Positions 7,326 to 17,505 of a stretch of 64,000 nt of DNA are shown here, piece by piece (the first letter of the stretch is position 1; each line of letters opens with the position of its first letter). The notes below the pieces were generated by a model. The model was not told the origin of the DNA, searched no databases, and saw only the letters and a program-made list of their open reading frames with translations. Location of the stretch: positions 558,001 to 622,000 of the forward strand of contig JAGIAT010000001.1 of assembly GCA_017744715.1 (NCBI GenBank). The letters run 5' to 3'. The DNA comes from Niabella sp. (GTDB lineage: Bacteria; Bacteroidota; Bacteroidia; Chitinophagales; Chitinophagaceae). The position numbers and the translations under genes were made by a program.

Positions 7326-7751
7326 ATGAAAAAATACAGTTTTCTTATTGCATTGTGTATCGCATTTACGGGCGTTCAGGCACAGCCGGGCGATGTACAG
7401 AAAATACAGGCGGTAATGGAACGGCAAACCACGGCCTGGAACCAGGGAAACCTGGAAGCATTTATGGATACGTACTGGAAAAATGATTCCCTGTTATTTG
7501 TAGGCAAGAAGGGGGTTACCTATGGCTGGCAGCCCACACTCGATCATTACCGGAAAGCCTATCCTTCAAAGGACGAAATGGGGCAGCTGAAATTTACACT
7601 GCTGAAAATACAAGCCCTGGGACCAGGTTTTTACAATGTAGTGGGGAAATGGCAACTTTTCCGGAAAATGGGCGACCTTGACGGTCATTTTACCCTGATT
7701 TTTAAGAAGATCGCAGGACACTGGAAGATCATCCAGGATCATAGCAGCTAA
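7326..7751 (+). CDS. Secreted SnoaL/NTF2-like (DUF4440) protein
   Basis: 141 aa. MKKYSFLIALCIAFTGVQAQ is a clear signal peptide. The mature part reads as a small cone-shaped NTF2-like domain: VMERQTTAWNQGNLEAFMDTYW opening, a central DHYRKAYP and the end FTLIFKKIAGHWKIIQDHSS, typical of DUF4440/YybH proteins. Family members can be enzymes or ligand-binding proteins; no catalytic assignment is possible. The gene stands alone and converges with the DUF4834 gene, with no gap between the two stop codons. Confidence 0.83.
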   Translation: MKKYSFLIALCIAFTGVQAQPGDVQKIQAVMERQTTAWNQGNLEAFMDTYWKNDSLLFVGKKGVTYGWQPTLDHYRKAYPSKDEMGQLKFTLLKIQALGPGFYNVVGKWQLFRKMGDLDGHFTLIFKKIAGHWKIIQDHSS

Positions 7752-7991
7752 TTATTTCACTTCTTCAAAATCGATATACTCACCCAGTTTTGATGGTTTC
7801 TTTTGGGAAGGCGGTGGTGTTTGGGAAGCGGTTCCGCTTTGCTGCGTAGCTGCTTCCGGCTGCTGGAATTGTTGTTTCATCTGGGAGAATTGTTTTTTAA
7901 TCTGGCGGGTAGTACGGTATACCGGCAACACCACTTTTACAATGAGGTTGTACAGGAAAAAAAACAATAAGGCGTATAAGATAACAGACAT
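7752..7991 (-). CDS. DUF4834 small membrane protein
   Basis: 79 aa. One N-terminal membrane helix (LYALLFFFLYNLIVKVVLP) is followed by a Gln-rich linker and the conserved C-terminal GEYIDFEEVK signature of DUF4834, a family restricted to Bacteroidota. Function unknown. It ends back-to-back with the NTF2-like gene and is divergent from rimP. Confidence 0.82.
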   Translation of the reverse strand: MSVILYALLFFFLYNLIVKVVLPVYRTTRQIKKQFSQMKQQFQQPEAATQQSGTASQTPPPSQKKPSKLGEYIDFEEVK

Positions 7992-8150
7992 GTGCTAAAA
8001 TATGTACTAAATTACACAGAAATAACGCTGTAGCCGTAAAATTGTTGTGGAAGGGCGGCTTTTTAGACAATTCCCGCAGTGGCAGCAGGTATTCCTGTTG
8101 CTTTATTGAGAAAATACCTTTAAAAACTTCGCTTTTTGCTGCAATTGTCT

Positions 8151-8158
8151 TAATTTTG
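8151..8158 (+). promoter_or_regulatory. -7 promoter box (TAATTTTG) upstream of rimP
   Basis: A perfect TAnnTTTG match 56 nt upstream of the rimP start, giving a leader of about 50 nt for the rimP-nusA-infB operon. A standard TTG box at 20 nt is not present. Confidence 0.45.
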
Positions 8159-8214
8159 CGGCAGAAAAGGAGACAGAGGGAACGGAGGCGTTCCCTTCTT
8201 CTTTTTTCAGAAAT

Positions 8215-8685
8215 ATGGATAAGGAGGCAATAATTCAAAATTTACAGGAAAAAGTAGTTGCGTTGCTGGTGGGAAACCCGTCTCATTTTTTAGTAGACAT
8301 CCGCATAAAGCCTACCAATAACTTTAAGATATTTATTGATGGTGACAATGGGGTGGGGATTGATGACCTGGTAAAATACAACCGGGCATTGTATAAACAG
8401 ATTGAAGAAGAAGGTTTGTTCCCCGACGGCGATTTTTCCCTGGAGATATCATCTCCCGGACTGGATGAGCCGTTAAAATTACACCGGCAGTATATAAAAA
8501 ATACCGGTCGTAATGTGGAAGTGTTGCAACTGGACGGCCAAAAAACAGAAGGAACGCTGGTATCTGTAAACGATGAAGCTATTGTGGTGGAAACCACCAG
8601 CGGGCGCGGCAAAAAGATGGAAAAGACAGCGCACACTATTTTATTGGAAACAATTAAAACAACAAAAATTCAAATTAAATTTTAA
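8215..8685 (+). CDS. rimP: Ribosome maturation factor RimP
   Basis: 156-aa cytoplasmic protein needed for maturation of the 30S subunit. The conserved core is visible: FIDGDNGVGIDDLVKYNRALYK, FSLEISSPGLDEPL (the family SSPGLDRPL motif) and the C-terminal SH3-like part. It is the first gene of the classical rimP-nusA-infB order, with 50 nt to nusA. Confidence 0.96.
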   Translation: MDKEAIIQNLQEKVVALLVGNPSHFLVDIRIKPTNNFKIFIDGDNGVGIDDLVKYNRALYKQIEEEGLFPDGDFSLEISSPGLDEPLKLHRQYIKNTGRNVEVLQLDGQKTEGTLVSVNDEAIVVETTSGRGKKMEKTAHTILLETIKTTKIQIKF

Positions 8686-8735
8686 AAGTAACAGCTCAGG
8701 GGCTGTGATTTCACTAAGGTAAATCGTACTTCACT

Positions 8736-9983
8736 ATGGCAAGTATTAATTTAATTGAGGCATTCCAGGATTTTAAAGATGCAGAAAATATAGATCGTCC
8801 TACAATGATGAAAGTTGTTGAGGATGTATTTAAAACATTGCTCCGTAAAAAATACGGCAGCGATGAAAACTTTGATGTGATCGTGAACGCGGAGAAAGGA
8901 GACCTGGAAATCGTAAGGCACCGTACCATTGTGGAAGACGGAGAGGTAGAAGATCCGTTGGCCCAGGTGGCCTATTCGGAGGCCGTGAAACTGGAGCCGG
9001 ACTATGAAGTGGGTGAAGACCTGTACGAAGAAATCGATCTGATCGACTTTGGCCGCAGGGCCATCCTGGCTGCCAAACAAACACTGGCCGGCCGGATCAG
9101 CGATCTGAAGAAAAATGTGTTGGCAAAGAAGTATGAAGACCGGATTGGTGAAATCATCAGTGCTGAGGTATACCAGGTATGGAAAAAAGAAATCCTGCTG
9201 CTGGATGAAGAAGGCAATGAGCTGATCCTCCCCAAGAGCGAGCAAATACCGCAGGACTATTTTAAAAAGGGAGAAAATATCCGCGCGGTGGTGATCCGGG
9301 TGGATCTGAAGAACAACAACCCGGTAATCATCCTTTCCCGGACCTCACCCGATTTCCTTGCAAAACTGCTGGAAATTGAAGTACCGGAGATCTTTGACGG
9401 TTTGATCACGATTAAAAAGATCGTTCGTGAACCGGGTGAAAGAGCGAAAGTAGCGGTAGAATCCTATGATGACCGGATTGATCCCGTGGGTGCCTGCGTG
9501 GGTATGAAGGGAAGCCGGATCCATGGCATCGTACGGGAATTGAAAAATGAAAACATTGATGTAATCAACTATACCACAAATATACAGTTGCTGATTCAGC
9601 GCTCGCTGACCCCTGCAAAAATTACCAGCATGAGCCTGGACCAGGAAGGCAAGCACGCCAGCATCTTTTTAAAGCCCGACCAGGTGTCGCTGGCCATTGG
9701 TAAAAGAGGCGTGAACATTAAACTGGCTTCTGACCTTACCGGTTATGAGCTGGATGTGTACCGGGATACCGAAGATGAAGAAGAAGAGTTTGATGTGGAC
9801 CTGGAAGAATTTGCGGATGAGATTGATGAGTGGGTAATTGACGCATTAAAGAAAATCGGATGTGATACGGCCCGGAGCGTATTGCGGATGTCGCCCAGCG
9901 AACTTGAAAAAAGAGCCGACCTGGAAAAAGAAACAGTTGACGACGTTCGGAAAATTTTACAAGAAGAACTGGAGCGGGAATAA
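8736..9983 (+). CDS. nusA: Transcription termination/antitermination factor NusA
   Basis: 415 aa. RNA polymerase-binding N-terminal domain (residues 1-130), S1 RNA-binding domain (about 135-205) and two KH domains (about 230-345) with VGACVGMKGSRIHGIVREL and SLAIGKRGVNIKLASDLTGY. The C terminus is an acidic stretch (EDEEEEFDVDLEEFADEIDE) followed by a helix-hairpin-helix unit, in place of the two AR repeats of E. coli. It controls pausing, termination and coupling to translation. Second gene of the operon. Confidence 0.97.
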   Translation: MASINLIEAFQDFKDAENIDRPTMMKVVEDVFKTLLRKKYGSDENFDVIVNAEKGDLEIVRHRTIVEDGEVEDPLAQVAYSEAVKLEPDYEVGEDLYEEIDLIDFGRRAILAAKQTLAGRISDLKKNVLAKKYEDRIGEIISAEVYQVWKKEILLLDEEGNELILPKSEQIPQDYFKKGENIRAVVIRVDLKNNNPVIILSRTSPDFLAKLLEIEVPEIFDGLITIKKIVREPGERAKVAVESYDDRIDPVGACVGMKGSRIHGIVRELKNENIDVINYTTNIQLLIQRSLTPAKITSMSLDQEGKHASIFLKPDQVSLAIGKRGVNIKLASDLTGYELDVYRDTEDEEEEFDVDLEEFADEIDEWVIDALKKIGCDTARSVLRMSPSELEKRADLEKETVDDVRKILQEELERE

Positions 9984-10004
9984 TGAAGCTACCCGGGCTT
10001 CATT
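9982..10004 (+). other. Hairpin between nusA and infB
   Basis: AATGAAGC and GCTTCATT form a perfect 8-bp stem around a 7-nt loop, overlapping the nusA stop codon. There is no T tract, so it is more likely an RNA-processing or stability element than a terminator. Confidence 0.4.
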
Positions 10005-10070
10005 AAAGGAATTGGTGTGAATGATAAACAAAACGTTCCGCTGAAGGCGGAATAAGGGATAAAAAATTTT

Positions 10071-13007
10071 ATGGTAGAAAAGAAACTTCCAAGATTATTA
10101 CAAGCGGCTAAGGAATTTAACATCGGCCAGGACACCCTTGTTGAGTTCTTAGTAGGCAAAGGTTTTGAGCGGGATGATTTAAAGCCTTCCACTAAGCTGA
10201 CCGATGCCATGTACCTTGCCCTGCAACAGGGATTTCATGGAGACAAGGCCGCAAAGATCATCAGCGACCAGGTTGACTTACCAAAAGGACTGGGTGGCGA
10301 GAATAAAAAGCGTCGCGAGGAGGAAGAGTCGTCAAAACCGGCTGTTCGCCCGGCGACGAAAGAAGAACCGGTTGCGGAAACCCCGCCGCCGGTGGCGGAG
10401 CCCGCTCCTGCGGAGCCCGAAATTCCGGTTAAAGAGGCGGAAGCCCCTGTTGTGGAGCCGGAACCCCCTGCTCCGCAGCCTGCTGAGGAGAAAGCTCCGG
10501 CGGAAGCGCCTGAAGAAGAAGCGCCTGTAGCAAAAGTGCCTACGCGGGATATTGGCGGACCAAAGATCATCAGCAAGATAGACCTGTCTGCGATCGATTT
10601 TTCTACCCGTCCGAAAAAGGCGGCTAAAAAAGAAACCCCCGCAGTAGAAGCCACACCGCAGAAAGTTGAGGAACCCGTTGAGGCGCCCAAAGAAAAAGAA
10701 CCGGTAGCGGCAGTACCCCCGGCAGAAGAAAAGGCGCCTGTTAAAGAAACGCCTCCTCCGGTGGAAGAAGAAAAACCGGCAGAAATACAAATCAGCAATA
10801 TCCAGGCAGAGAAGATCGAGGGTCCGAAGATCCTGGGTAAGATCGAATTGCCGGTAGATAATGATACCCGTCCGAAACGGGATGAAAAACGGAAACGGAA
10901 ACGTATTCCGATTGAGAAGAAAGAAGTAAAGGCTGATCCGGATCAGCGCAGACCGCATGGTGGCGGCGGACAGCAGCAGGGCCAGGGTGGCCGCAGCGGT
11001 GGCCAGCATCATGGCGGCGGCGGACATCACGGAAAAGGCGGCAACTTCAGAGACCGGCACCGGCCACACCGCGAAGAGAAGCAGATCGACGAGAAGGAGA
11101 TCCAGGAAAAGATCCGTGAAACACAGGCAAAACTGAGCGGCGGCGGCGGTAACAAGCAAAAAAGCATGCGTGCCAAGGCGCGTAGGGATAAACGCAATGA
11201 AGCGGCTGAAGCCATGGAGGAAGAAGGCGTTGATAAAACATTGCGGGTAACGGAATTCATCAGTGTAAGCGAGCTGGCAAGCCTGATGGATGTAAGTTTT
11301 GCAGATGTAATCAGCAAGTGTATGAGCCTGGGTATCATGGTGTCGATCAACCAGCGCCTGGATGCGGAGGTAATTGAACTGGTGGCCAGTGAGTTTGGAT
11401 ATGATGTTTCCTTTATCGATATGGAACAGCAGATGGAAATGGAAGAGGAGGCAGATGAAGACGATGACGACGCTGAACGCGTTCCAAGAAGCCCGATCGT
11501 TACCATCATGGGACACGTAGACCACGGTAAAACCTCGCTGCTGGATTATATCCGGAACGCGAACGTAGTAGCCGGTGAGGCGGGGGGTATCACCCAGCAC
11601 ATTGGTGCATACCGTGTGAAGGTAGCCGACGGAAAAGAGATCACCTTCCTGGATACACCGGGTCACGAAGCATTTACAGCGATGCGTGCCCGCGGTGCCA
11701 AGGTTACCGATATCGCCGTAATCGTAGTGGCCGCCGATGATGCGGTGATGCCGCAAACAAGAGAGGCGATCAGCCACGCACAGGCTGCCGGTGTACCGAT
11801 GATCTTTGCCATCAATAAAATTGATAAAGACGGTGCCAATCCCCAGAAAATTTATGAACAGTTATCGCAAATGAATATCCTGGTGGAAGAATGGGGCGGA
11901 AAATTCCAAAGCCAGGAGCTGAGTGCCAAACAAGGTTTGAACGTAGATAAGCTGCTGGAAAAAATATTGCTGGAAGCAGAGCTGCTGGACCTGAAAGCCA
12001 ATCCCGACAGGGAAGCTACGGGTACCATCATTGAAGCAACCCTGGATAAGGGAAGGGGATATGTGGCTACGCTACTGGTAGAGAATGGAACGCTGCGCCC
12101 GGGTGACCTGATTGTGAGTGGACAGTATTACGGACGTGTGAAAGCGATGTTCAATGAACGGAACAAACGTGAAGATGCCGCCGGGCCTTCAGCTCCTGCC
12201 GTAGTGCTGGGTTTGAACGGTGCACCCCAGGCCGGTGAGAAGTTTAAGGTATACGAAGAAGAATCAGAAGCCAAGAGCATTGCCAACCGCCGCTCCCAGA
12301 TCCTGCGCGAGCAGGGTATGCGTACCAAGAAGCATATTACGCTGGATGAGATCGGCCGTCGTCTGGCATTGGGCAACTTTAAGGAACTCAATGTGATCAT
12401 TAAAGGGGACGTGGATGGCTCTGTAGAAGCACTGAGCGATTCGTTACAAAAACTTTCTACAGAAGAGATCCTTGTAAATGTGATTCATAAAGGTGTGGGA
12501 CAGATCAATGAAAGTGACATCGTGCTGGCAGAAGCTTCTGATGCCATTGTAATCGCCTTCAACGTAAGGCCATCTATGCAGGCATCGCGCATCGCTGAAA
12601 ATGCGGGCATCGAAATCAAGATGTACTCAATCATTTACACGGCTATCGATGAGGTGAAGAGCGCGATGGAAGGTATGCTGGAGCCCACCATGAAGGAAAA
12701 AATCGTGGGTAACGTAGAAATCCGGGAAGTATTCAAATTTGATAAGGCGGTGGTTGCGGGATGTTTTGTACTGGATGGCCGTATCAAACGCGATAATAAG
12801 GTTCGGGTGATCCGCGACGGTATTGTAATTTACCCCACCGGTGAAAATGCAGTGGCGGAACTGGGCTCTCTGAAGCGCTTTAAGGATGATGCCAAGGAAG
12901 TGCTGACCGGTATGGAGTGCGGTTTAACGATAAAGAATTACAACGATATCAAGGTTGGAGATGTAGTAGAGGCGTACGAACTGGAAGAAGTGAAGCGTAC
13001 TTTATAA
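10071..13007 (+). CDS. infB: Translation initiation factor IF-2
   Basis: 978 aa GTPase that brings initiator tRNA to the ribosome. The order is an N-terminal helical module (1-70), a long Pro/Glu/Lys/Ala-rich linker (about 75-290), a Gly/His/Gln patch (about 295-330), an IF2 N-like helix domain, then the G domain with [10 protein letters not shown] (G1), DTPGHEA (G3) and [10 protein letters not shown] (G4), and the C-terminal domains II-IV ending LEEVKRTL. The linker is much longer than in E. coli but typical for Bacteroidota. A start 3' of this would remove the conserved N-terminal helices. Last gene of rimP-nusA-infB. Confidence 0.98.
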   Translation: MVEKKLPRLLQAAKEFNIGQDTLVEFLVGKGFERDDLKPSTKLTDAMYLALQQGFHGDKAAKIISDQVDLPKGLGGENKKRREEEESSKPAVRPATKEEPVAETPPPVAEPAPAEPEIPVKEAEAPVVEPEPPAPQPAEEKAPAEAPEEEAPVAKVPTRDIGGPKIISKIDLSAIDFSTRPKKAAKKETPAVEATPQKVEEPVEAPKEKEPVAAVPPAEEKAPVKETPPPVEEEKPAEIQISNIQAEKIEGPKILGKIELPVDNDTRPKRDEKRKRKRIPIEKKEVKADPDQRRPHGGGGQQQGQGGRSGGQHHGGGGHHGKGGNFRDRHRPHREEKQIDEKEIQEKIRETQAKLSGGGGNKQKSMRAKARRDKRNEAAEAMEEEGVDKTLRVTEFISVSELASLMDVSFADVISKCMSLGIMVSINQRLDAEVIELVASEFGYDVSFIDMEQQMEMEEEADEDDDDAERVPRSPIVTIMGHVDHGKTSLLDYIRNANVVAGEAGGITQHIGAYRVKVADGKEITFLDTPGHEAFTAMRARGAKVTDIAVIVVAADDAVMPQTREAISHAQAAGVPMIFAINKIDKDGANPQKIYEQLSQMNILVEEWGGKFQSQELSAKQGLNVDKLLEKILLEAELLDLKANPDREATGTIIEATLDKGRGYVATLLVENGTLRPGDLIVSGQYYGRVKAMFNERNKREDAAGPSAPAVVLGLNGAPQAGEKFKVYEEESEAKSIANRRSQILREQGMRTKKHITLDEIGRRLALGNFKELNVIIKGDVDGSVEALSDSLQKLSTEEILVNVIHKGVGQINESDIVLAEASDAIVIAFNVRPSMQASRIAENAGIEIKMYSIIYTAIDEVKSAMEGMLEPTMKEKIVGNVEIREVFKFDKAVVAGCFVLDGRIKRDNKVRVIRDGIVIYPTGENAVAELGSLKRFKDDAKEVLTGMECGLTIKNYNDIKVGDVVEAYELEEVKRTL

Positions 13008-13034
13008 ATCATCCCGGATCGTAAGAATACAGGT

Positions 13035-13067
13035 AAAACATCAGTCGGAAAGCCGGCTGGTGTTTTT
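13035..13067 (+). terminator. Intrinsic terminator after infB
   Basis: AACATCAGTCGG and CCGGCTGGTGTT pair with G-U wobbles around a short AAAG loop, followed by TTTTT. It closes the rimP-nusA-infB operon. Confidence 0.7.
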
Positions 13068-13112
13068 CGTTGCACAGAAAGGGGCAACAAACTTTTGTTA
13101 AATACAGCCCTG

Positions 13113-13147
13113 TTTGGAGCAGGATGCACCGGGCAAGGCTAATTTTG
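13113..13147 (+). promoter_or_regulatory. Promoter of the SurA-like gene
   Basis: TTTG at 13113-13116, a 23-nt spacer, then TAATTTTG at 13140-13147. The ATG at 13152 follows after 4 nt, so the transcript is again nearly leaderless. A second in-frame ATG lies at 13161. Confidence 0.6.
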
Positions 13148-13151
13148 ATCT

Positions 13152-14561
13152 ATGTTTATTATGAGTAAAAGAACGGGTCTTTTTTCCGTAAAAGGCATAC
13201 TGGCTGCTGCAGGTATTTTATTTTCTACGCTTGTTACCGCACAGGGGCAGGCGAGCAAGCAGGTTGTTGACAAAATTATAGGTGTGGTAGGCGACCGGAT
13301 CATCCTGAATTCAGATGTTCAGAATGAACTGAATGATGCACCGCGCCGGGGTGAAACCCTTCCGCCCAATGCCAATTGTATCATTATGGAGCAGATTATG
13401 CTGTCGAAGATCCTGGCATTGCAGGCCGAACGGGACTCCATCCCGCTGACGGATGAAGAGGTTGAGGCGCAGCTGGATATGAAGATCCGTTATTATATTC
13501 AGCAATTCGGCAGCCAGGCCGAGCTGGAGTCTGTGGCGGGAAAAACCGTATACCAGTTAAAGGACGACCAGCGCCCGCTGATTAAGGAGCAGATGCTGGC
13601 CGAGCGTATGAAAAACAAAGTGGTCAGCGGTGTTCATATTACTCCCACAGAGGTAAAAACATTTTTTGAAAAGGTGCCGGCCGATAGCCTGCCGTTCCTG
13701 GAATCCGAGCTGGAAGTAGGGCAGATTTCCATTCTTCCTTCCGCATCCAAGGATGTGGACGACTATATTTATAGTGAGATGCTGAATTATAAAAAGCAGA
13801 TCGAATCGGGTTCCACCACCTTCGACGCGCTGGCAAAACGGGTTTCGGAAGACCCCGGGAGCCGCGAACGCGGGGGACTTTATGAAATCAACCGCTCTGA
13901 TAAATCTACCTGGGATCCGGTATTCCTTTCTACTGCTTTTCGTTTGAAAGCCGGGGAAATATCGTTACCGGTAAAATCGAACCGGTTCGGGTTTTTCCTG
14001 ATCCAGCAGATAAGCCGCCGCGGCGATAATGCCAAAATCAAAATGATCCTCCGCATTCCGCCGGTTACCGAAAACGAGTTAAAAGATGCGCGTTTAAAAC
14101 TCGATTCCGTTCATGCGGAAATCGAAGCCAAAAAGATCAGCTTTAAAGATGCGGCCTACAAATACAGCGATGATGAAAATGTAAAAAATTACGGTCCCTA
14201 TGTTTTAAACCGGGATGGTTCTACGTACGTAAACATCGATGCGCTTGATAAGGACATGGTAAACACCATTAAAGATATGAAGGTGGGCGACCTGTCGCGG
14301 CCGGTAAACTTTACCAACGAACAGGGTAAAAAAGGCGTACGGCTGGTGTACCTGAAATCCCGTTCAGAGCCGCACCGTTTGAACCTGAACGACGACTATG
14401 CCAAAATCGCAGATATGGCATTGAGTCAAAAAAAGAACCAGGAGCTGGACAAATGGCTGCAGAAAAAGATTCCTACATTTTATATCCTGGTAGATAAGGA
14501 TGCTGCCGGCGGCTGCCCCAGTCTTCTGAAATACCAGACGACAGAAAACCGGGGATTCTAA
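13152..14561 (+). CDS. SurA-like periplasmic peptidyl-prolyl isomerase
   Basis: 469-aa secreted chaperone for outer-membrane proteins. The signal peptide is GILAAAGILFSTLVTAQGQ. It is followed by a SurA N-terminal domain (VVDKIIGVVGDRIILNSDVQ, residues 37-56, is the family hallmark) and two parvulin (PpiC) domains at about 180-290 and 295-405. The first keeps FDALAKRVSEDPGSRERGG; the second is more divergent (AAYKYSDDENVKNYG). It probably escorts barrel proteins such as the SusC and OmpP1-like proteins of this window. It has its own promoter and is followed by gmk after 120 nt. Confidence 0.92.
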   Translation: MFIMSKRTGLFSVKGILAAAGILFSTLVTAQGQASKQVVDKIIGVVGDRIILNSDVQNELNDAPRRGETLPPNANCIIMEQIMLSKILALQAERDSIPLTDEEVEAQLDMKIRYYIQQFGSQAELESVAGKTVYQLKDDQRPLIKEQMLAERMKNKVVSGVHITPTEVKTFFEKVPADSLPFLESELEVGQISILPSASKDVDDYIYSEMLNYKKQIESGSTTFDALAKRVSEDPGSRERGGLYEINRSDKSTWDPVFLSTAFRLKAGEISLPVKSNRFGFFLIQQISRRGDNAKIKMILRIPPVTENELKDARLKLDSVHAEIEAKKISFKDAAYKYSDDENVKNYGPYVLNRDGSTYVNIDALDKDMVNTIKDMKVGDLSRPVNFTNEQGKKGVRLVYLKSRSEPHRLNLNDDYAKIADMALSQKKNQELDKWLQKKIPTFYILVDKDAAGGCPSLLKYQTTENRGF

Positions 14562-14681
14562 ACCATCCCTTACCCGCAATTGCAGGGCAATTTTGCCGGA
14601 AGTAAACACAGGCTTTGATCCCATTTTCGGGGAACGGGATATTATTTGTCTGATCGCTAATATTTAGTATTTTGCAGATGC

Positions 14682-15308
14682 ATGATATTTACCAATCGGC
14701 CGTTTTTATATTTTCCGGTGGCTACCGGTTCAAAGGCAAACCATAAAATTATTATTCTTACTGCGCCTTCGGGTGCCGGAAAAACTTCCATTACACATCA
14801 TTTATTAAAAAAGATCCCCCAGCTGTCCTTTTCCATTTCTGCAGCCACGCGTGCTGCCAGGGCCGGGGAAGTGGATGGCAGGGATTATTATTTTATCAGT
14901 GAGGCGGAGTTTACAAAAAAGATCAAGGCCAATGAGTTTGTAGAATGGGAAATGGTATACGAAGGGAAATACTATGGCACCCTGAAAAGCGAATTGCAGC
15001 GGTTGTGGAAGAAAGACAAATATCCGCTGCTGGATATTGATGTTAAAGGCGCCATTCATGTGCAGCAGCAATATCCCAAAGAAAGCCTGTCTGTTTTTAT
15101 TGAGCCTCCTTCCGTAAAGGAGTTAAGAAGACGGCTGATTTCCAGGGGGAGTGAAAGCGAAGAATCGCTGCAAACCCGTTTAAACAAGGCAGAGTATGAG
15201 TTGTCGTTTATGAACCATTTTAATAAAGTGGTGGTAAACGATGACCTGGAAGAGGCCTGTGCAGAGACCGAGGCCCTGGTGCGAAAATTCCTGAATTTAC
15301 CCGCCTGA
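14682..15308 (+). CDS. gmk: Guanylate kinase
   Basis: Phosphorylates GMP to GDP with ATP. 208 aa from the ATG at 14682. The P-loop LTAPSGAGKTS lies near residue 27, and SISAATRAARAGEVDGRDYYF and VEWEMVYEGKYYGT form the GMP-binding site. The family usually begins just before the P-loop, so the first 12-20 residues may be non-native; an in-frame GTG at 14718 is an alternative start. It precedes the CNNM/CBS gene by 41 nt. Confidence 0.95.
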   Translation: MIFTNRPFLYFPVATGSKANHKIIILTAPSGAGKTSITHHLLKKIPQLSFSISAATRAARAGEVDGRDYYFISEAEFTKKIKANEFVEWEMVYEGKYYGTLKSELQRLWKKDKYPLLDIDVKGAIHVQQQYPKESLSVFIEPPSVKELRRRLISRGSESEESLQTRLNKAEYELSFMNHFNKVVVNDDLEEACAETEALVRKFLNLPA

Positions 15309-15349
15309 ACAAAGGCGGTTTGATGTAGCATTTTATTTATCTTTATCTT

Positions 15350-16597
15350 ATGGAATGGCAGCTATTAATGTGGATCATTTCTTTGCTGTTCATGATCTTT
15401 TTTGCCGGCGTGGAAATGGCTTTCTTTGGCGCCAGCAGGCTGAACATTGAGCTAAAAAGAAAACAAGGCACCTTAACAGGACGGTTGTTGGGTAAGTTTG
15501 TGGATATGCCGGCGATCTTCTGGGGAACAACTGTAATCGGGTACATCACGGCCCTTACCATCTTTGTATTGCAAACCAGTGAAGTGTTGATCCCCTTCTG
15601 GCAAAAAAGCGGCATCAATTCGCGCACGGCACAGATCCTGCTGGAGATCGCTTTTAACACCCTCATCATCCTGATATTTGTAGAATTCATACCCCGGGCG
15701 GTGTTCAGAGCAAACAGCAACACCCTGCTTAGCCGGCTGGCAATGATCATCAATTTCTTTTTATGGCTGCTGTATCCCATTACGGCGGCGCTTTTCCGGT
15801 TGGCCAACTGGATCCTGAAGTACGTGTTTAATGTGCGGCTGGATAAGGGGAAATCGCCTTTTGCGCGAAACGACCTGCAGTTTATGTTCCGCGACAGCAG
15901 GAAAACCCTTCGCGAAGAAACGAGTACCCATCTCCTGGAGAACGCGCAGGAACTGGCTAATATTAAAATACGGCAAAGCATGGTGCCCCGCAAAGAGATC
16001 ATTGCAGTGGATATAAATGCGCCTGTTGAATCCCTGATCCAGAAATTTGTAGAAACAAAGCGGAGCAGGATCATTATTTATGAATCGAATATCGACAATA
16101 TCCTGGGCTTTGCCCATGAACTGGATCTTTTTAAAAAGCCGGTGGATATTCAGTCGATCCTGATTCCCATTATTGCGGTTCCGGAAAGTATGACAGCCGT
16201 GGGGCTGATCAATAAATTCAGCAAGGAATCAAAAAGCATTGCCTGGGTGGTGGATGAGTTTGGCGGCACCGCCGGTATCATTACCATGGAGGACGTGCTG
16301 GAAGAGCTTTTTGGGGAAATATGGGACGAGTACGATACCCAGCTTTTTGTGGAAAAACGGATATCGGAGGATGAATACATCTTTTCCGGAAGGATGGAAC
16401 TGGATTACCTGGAAAAAAAATACGATTTTGAATTTGAAGATAAGGCAGATTCAGAAACCCTTTCGGGATATATTATCAATTTTTATGAAACCATTCCCGC
16501 CCAGAAAGAACGGATCATTATCGGCGATTTTGAATTTGATATTCTTGGGGTCAATGATACGCGGATCGAGATGGTGAAAATCAAAAAATTAAAATAG
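15350..16597 (+). CDS. CNNM/CBS-pair/CorC-HlyC membrane protein
   Basis: 415 aa. N-terminal CNNM transmembrane domain (about 1-190, with AGVEMAFFGASRLNIELKRKQG), a CBS pair (about 205-325, with MVPRKEIIAVDINAP and VVDEFGGTAGIITMEDVLEE) and a C-terminal CorC/HlyC domain (to 415). Relatives act in Mg2+/Co2+ efflux; others are annotated as hemolysins or, in gliding Bacteroidota, GldE. Nothing here decides between these roles and no other gliding gene is nearby. Same strand and close to gmk and tatC. Confidence 0.88.
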   Translation: MEWQLLMWIISLLFMIFFAGVEMAFFGASRLNIELKRKQGTLTGRLLGKFVDMPAIFWGTTVIGYITALTIFVLQTSEVLIPFWQKSGINSRTAQILLEIAFNTLIILIFVEFIPRAVFRANSNTLLSRLAMIINFFLWLLYPITAALFRLANWILKYVFNVRLDKGKSPFARNDLQFMFRDSRKTLREETSTHLLENAQELANIKIRQSMVPRKEIIAVDINAPVESLIQKFVETKRSRIIIYESNIDNILGFAHELDLFKKPVDIQSILIPIIAVPESMTAVGLINKFSKESKSIAWVVDEFGGTAGIITMEDVLEELFGEIWDEYDTQLFVEKRISEDEYIFSGRMELDYLEKKYDFEFEDKADSETLSGYIINFYETIPAQKERIIIGDFEFDILGVNDTRIEMVKIKKLK

Positions 16598-16645
16598 ACT
16601 TTTGCGCATTTTATACGCATCTTTGTCCTCCATTTTTGATATACG

Positions 16646-17494
16646 ATGGCTTTACTGGATTTTTTAAAGAAAAGGAGTGGTGGCGAGGATGAGATGTCCT
16701 TTATAGACCACCTGGAAGTTTTAAGGTGGCATTTGATACGCAGCGTGATCGCAGTGGTAATTTGCGCCATTGTGGTTTTTATGTTTTCCAATTTTTTTGT
16801 GGATGACATTATTTTCGGACCCACAAGGCCGGACTTTATTTCTGTAAAGTGGCTTTGCTCGATGGGACAAAAAATGGGTATTGACGGGCTTTGCCTTAAG
16901 GTGGAGCCCAGGTTTCAGGAAACCACCATGACGGGCCAGTTCATTGCTTCCTTTACGGTGGCCTTTGTAGGTGGGTTTATACTGGCCTTTCCCTATATTT
17001 TCTGGGAGATCTGGCGCTTTGTAAAGCCGGCCCTGTCGGATAAAGAACGGAAAGGAACATCCGGTATTATATTCTGGGTGTCTGTATTGTTTTTCCTGGG
17101 AGTGGCGTTTGGTTATTTTATTCTTACGCCCCTGATGGTAAGCTTTTATTTTAACTATAAGCTCAGCGAACAAATCCAGATCATTCCTACATTTTCAGAC
17201 TACCTGGAGAATGTGATCTATACCACGGTGGGAATCGGCGTGCTGTTCCAGCTGCCGTTGCTGGTATTGCTGCTGGCCAAATCAGGCATTCTTACGGGCA
17301 CCGTATTGAAAAAATACCGCAGGCATGCGTTTGTGGTAATTCTTATTGCTGCAGCCATCATTACGCCTACCACAGATCCGTTTAGCCTGGCCGTGGTAAC
17401 AGCACCGCTGTATATCCTTTTTGAGGTGAGCGTGGCGCTGGCATCAAAGATCGAGCGGAAGAGAAAACTGGAGAACCCCGAAGAGTGGAGTTAA
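16646..17494 (+). CDS. tatC: Sec-independent protein translocase TatC
   Basis: 282-aa inner-membrane receptor of the twin-arginine pathway, which exports folded proteins. The family opening MSFIDHLEVLRWHLIRS (from residue 16) and the periplasmic-loop and TM segments FWEIWRFVKPALSDKERK and ATIITPTTDP-like AAIITPTTDPFSLAV are present; six membrane helices are expected. An insertion of about 35 residues with cysteines follows TM1 (PDFISVKWLCSMGQKMGIDGLC), as is common in Bacteroidota. tatA is not in the window. rpiB starts 11 nt downstream. Confidence 0.96.
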   Translation: MALLDFLKKRSGGEDEMSFIDHLEVLRWHLIRSVIAVVICAIVVFMFSNFFVDDIIFGPTRPDFISVKWLCSMGQKMGIDGLCLKVEPRFQETTMTGQFIASFTVAFVGGFILAFPYIFWEIWRFVKPALSDKERKGTSGIIFWVSVLFFLGVAFGYFILTPLMVSFYFNYKLSEQIQIIPTFSDYLENVIYTTVGIGVLFQLPLLVLLLAKSGILTGTVLKKYRRHAFVVILIAAAIITPTTDPFSLAVVTAPLYILFEVSVALASKIERKRKLENPEEWS

Positions 17495-17505
17495 AAATAA
17501 TTTTT

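Noticed and set aside
10332..11777. 481-codon open frame antisense to infB
   Set aside because: It lies opposite a clear IF-2 coding region, and its Arg/Phe/Leu-rich low-complexity translation is the mirror of the Lys/Glu/Pro linker codons.
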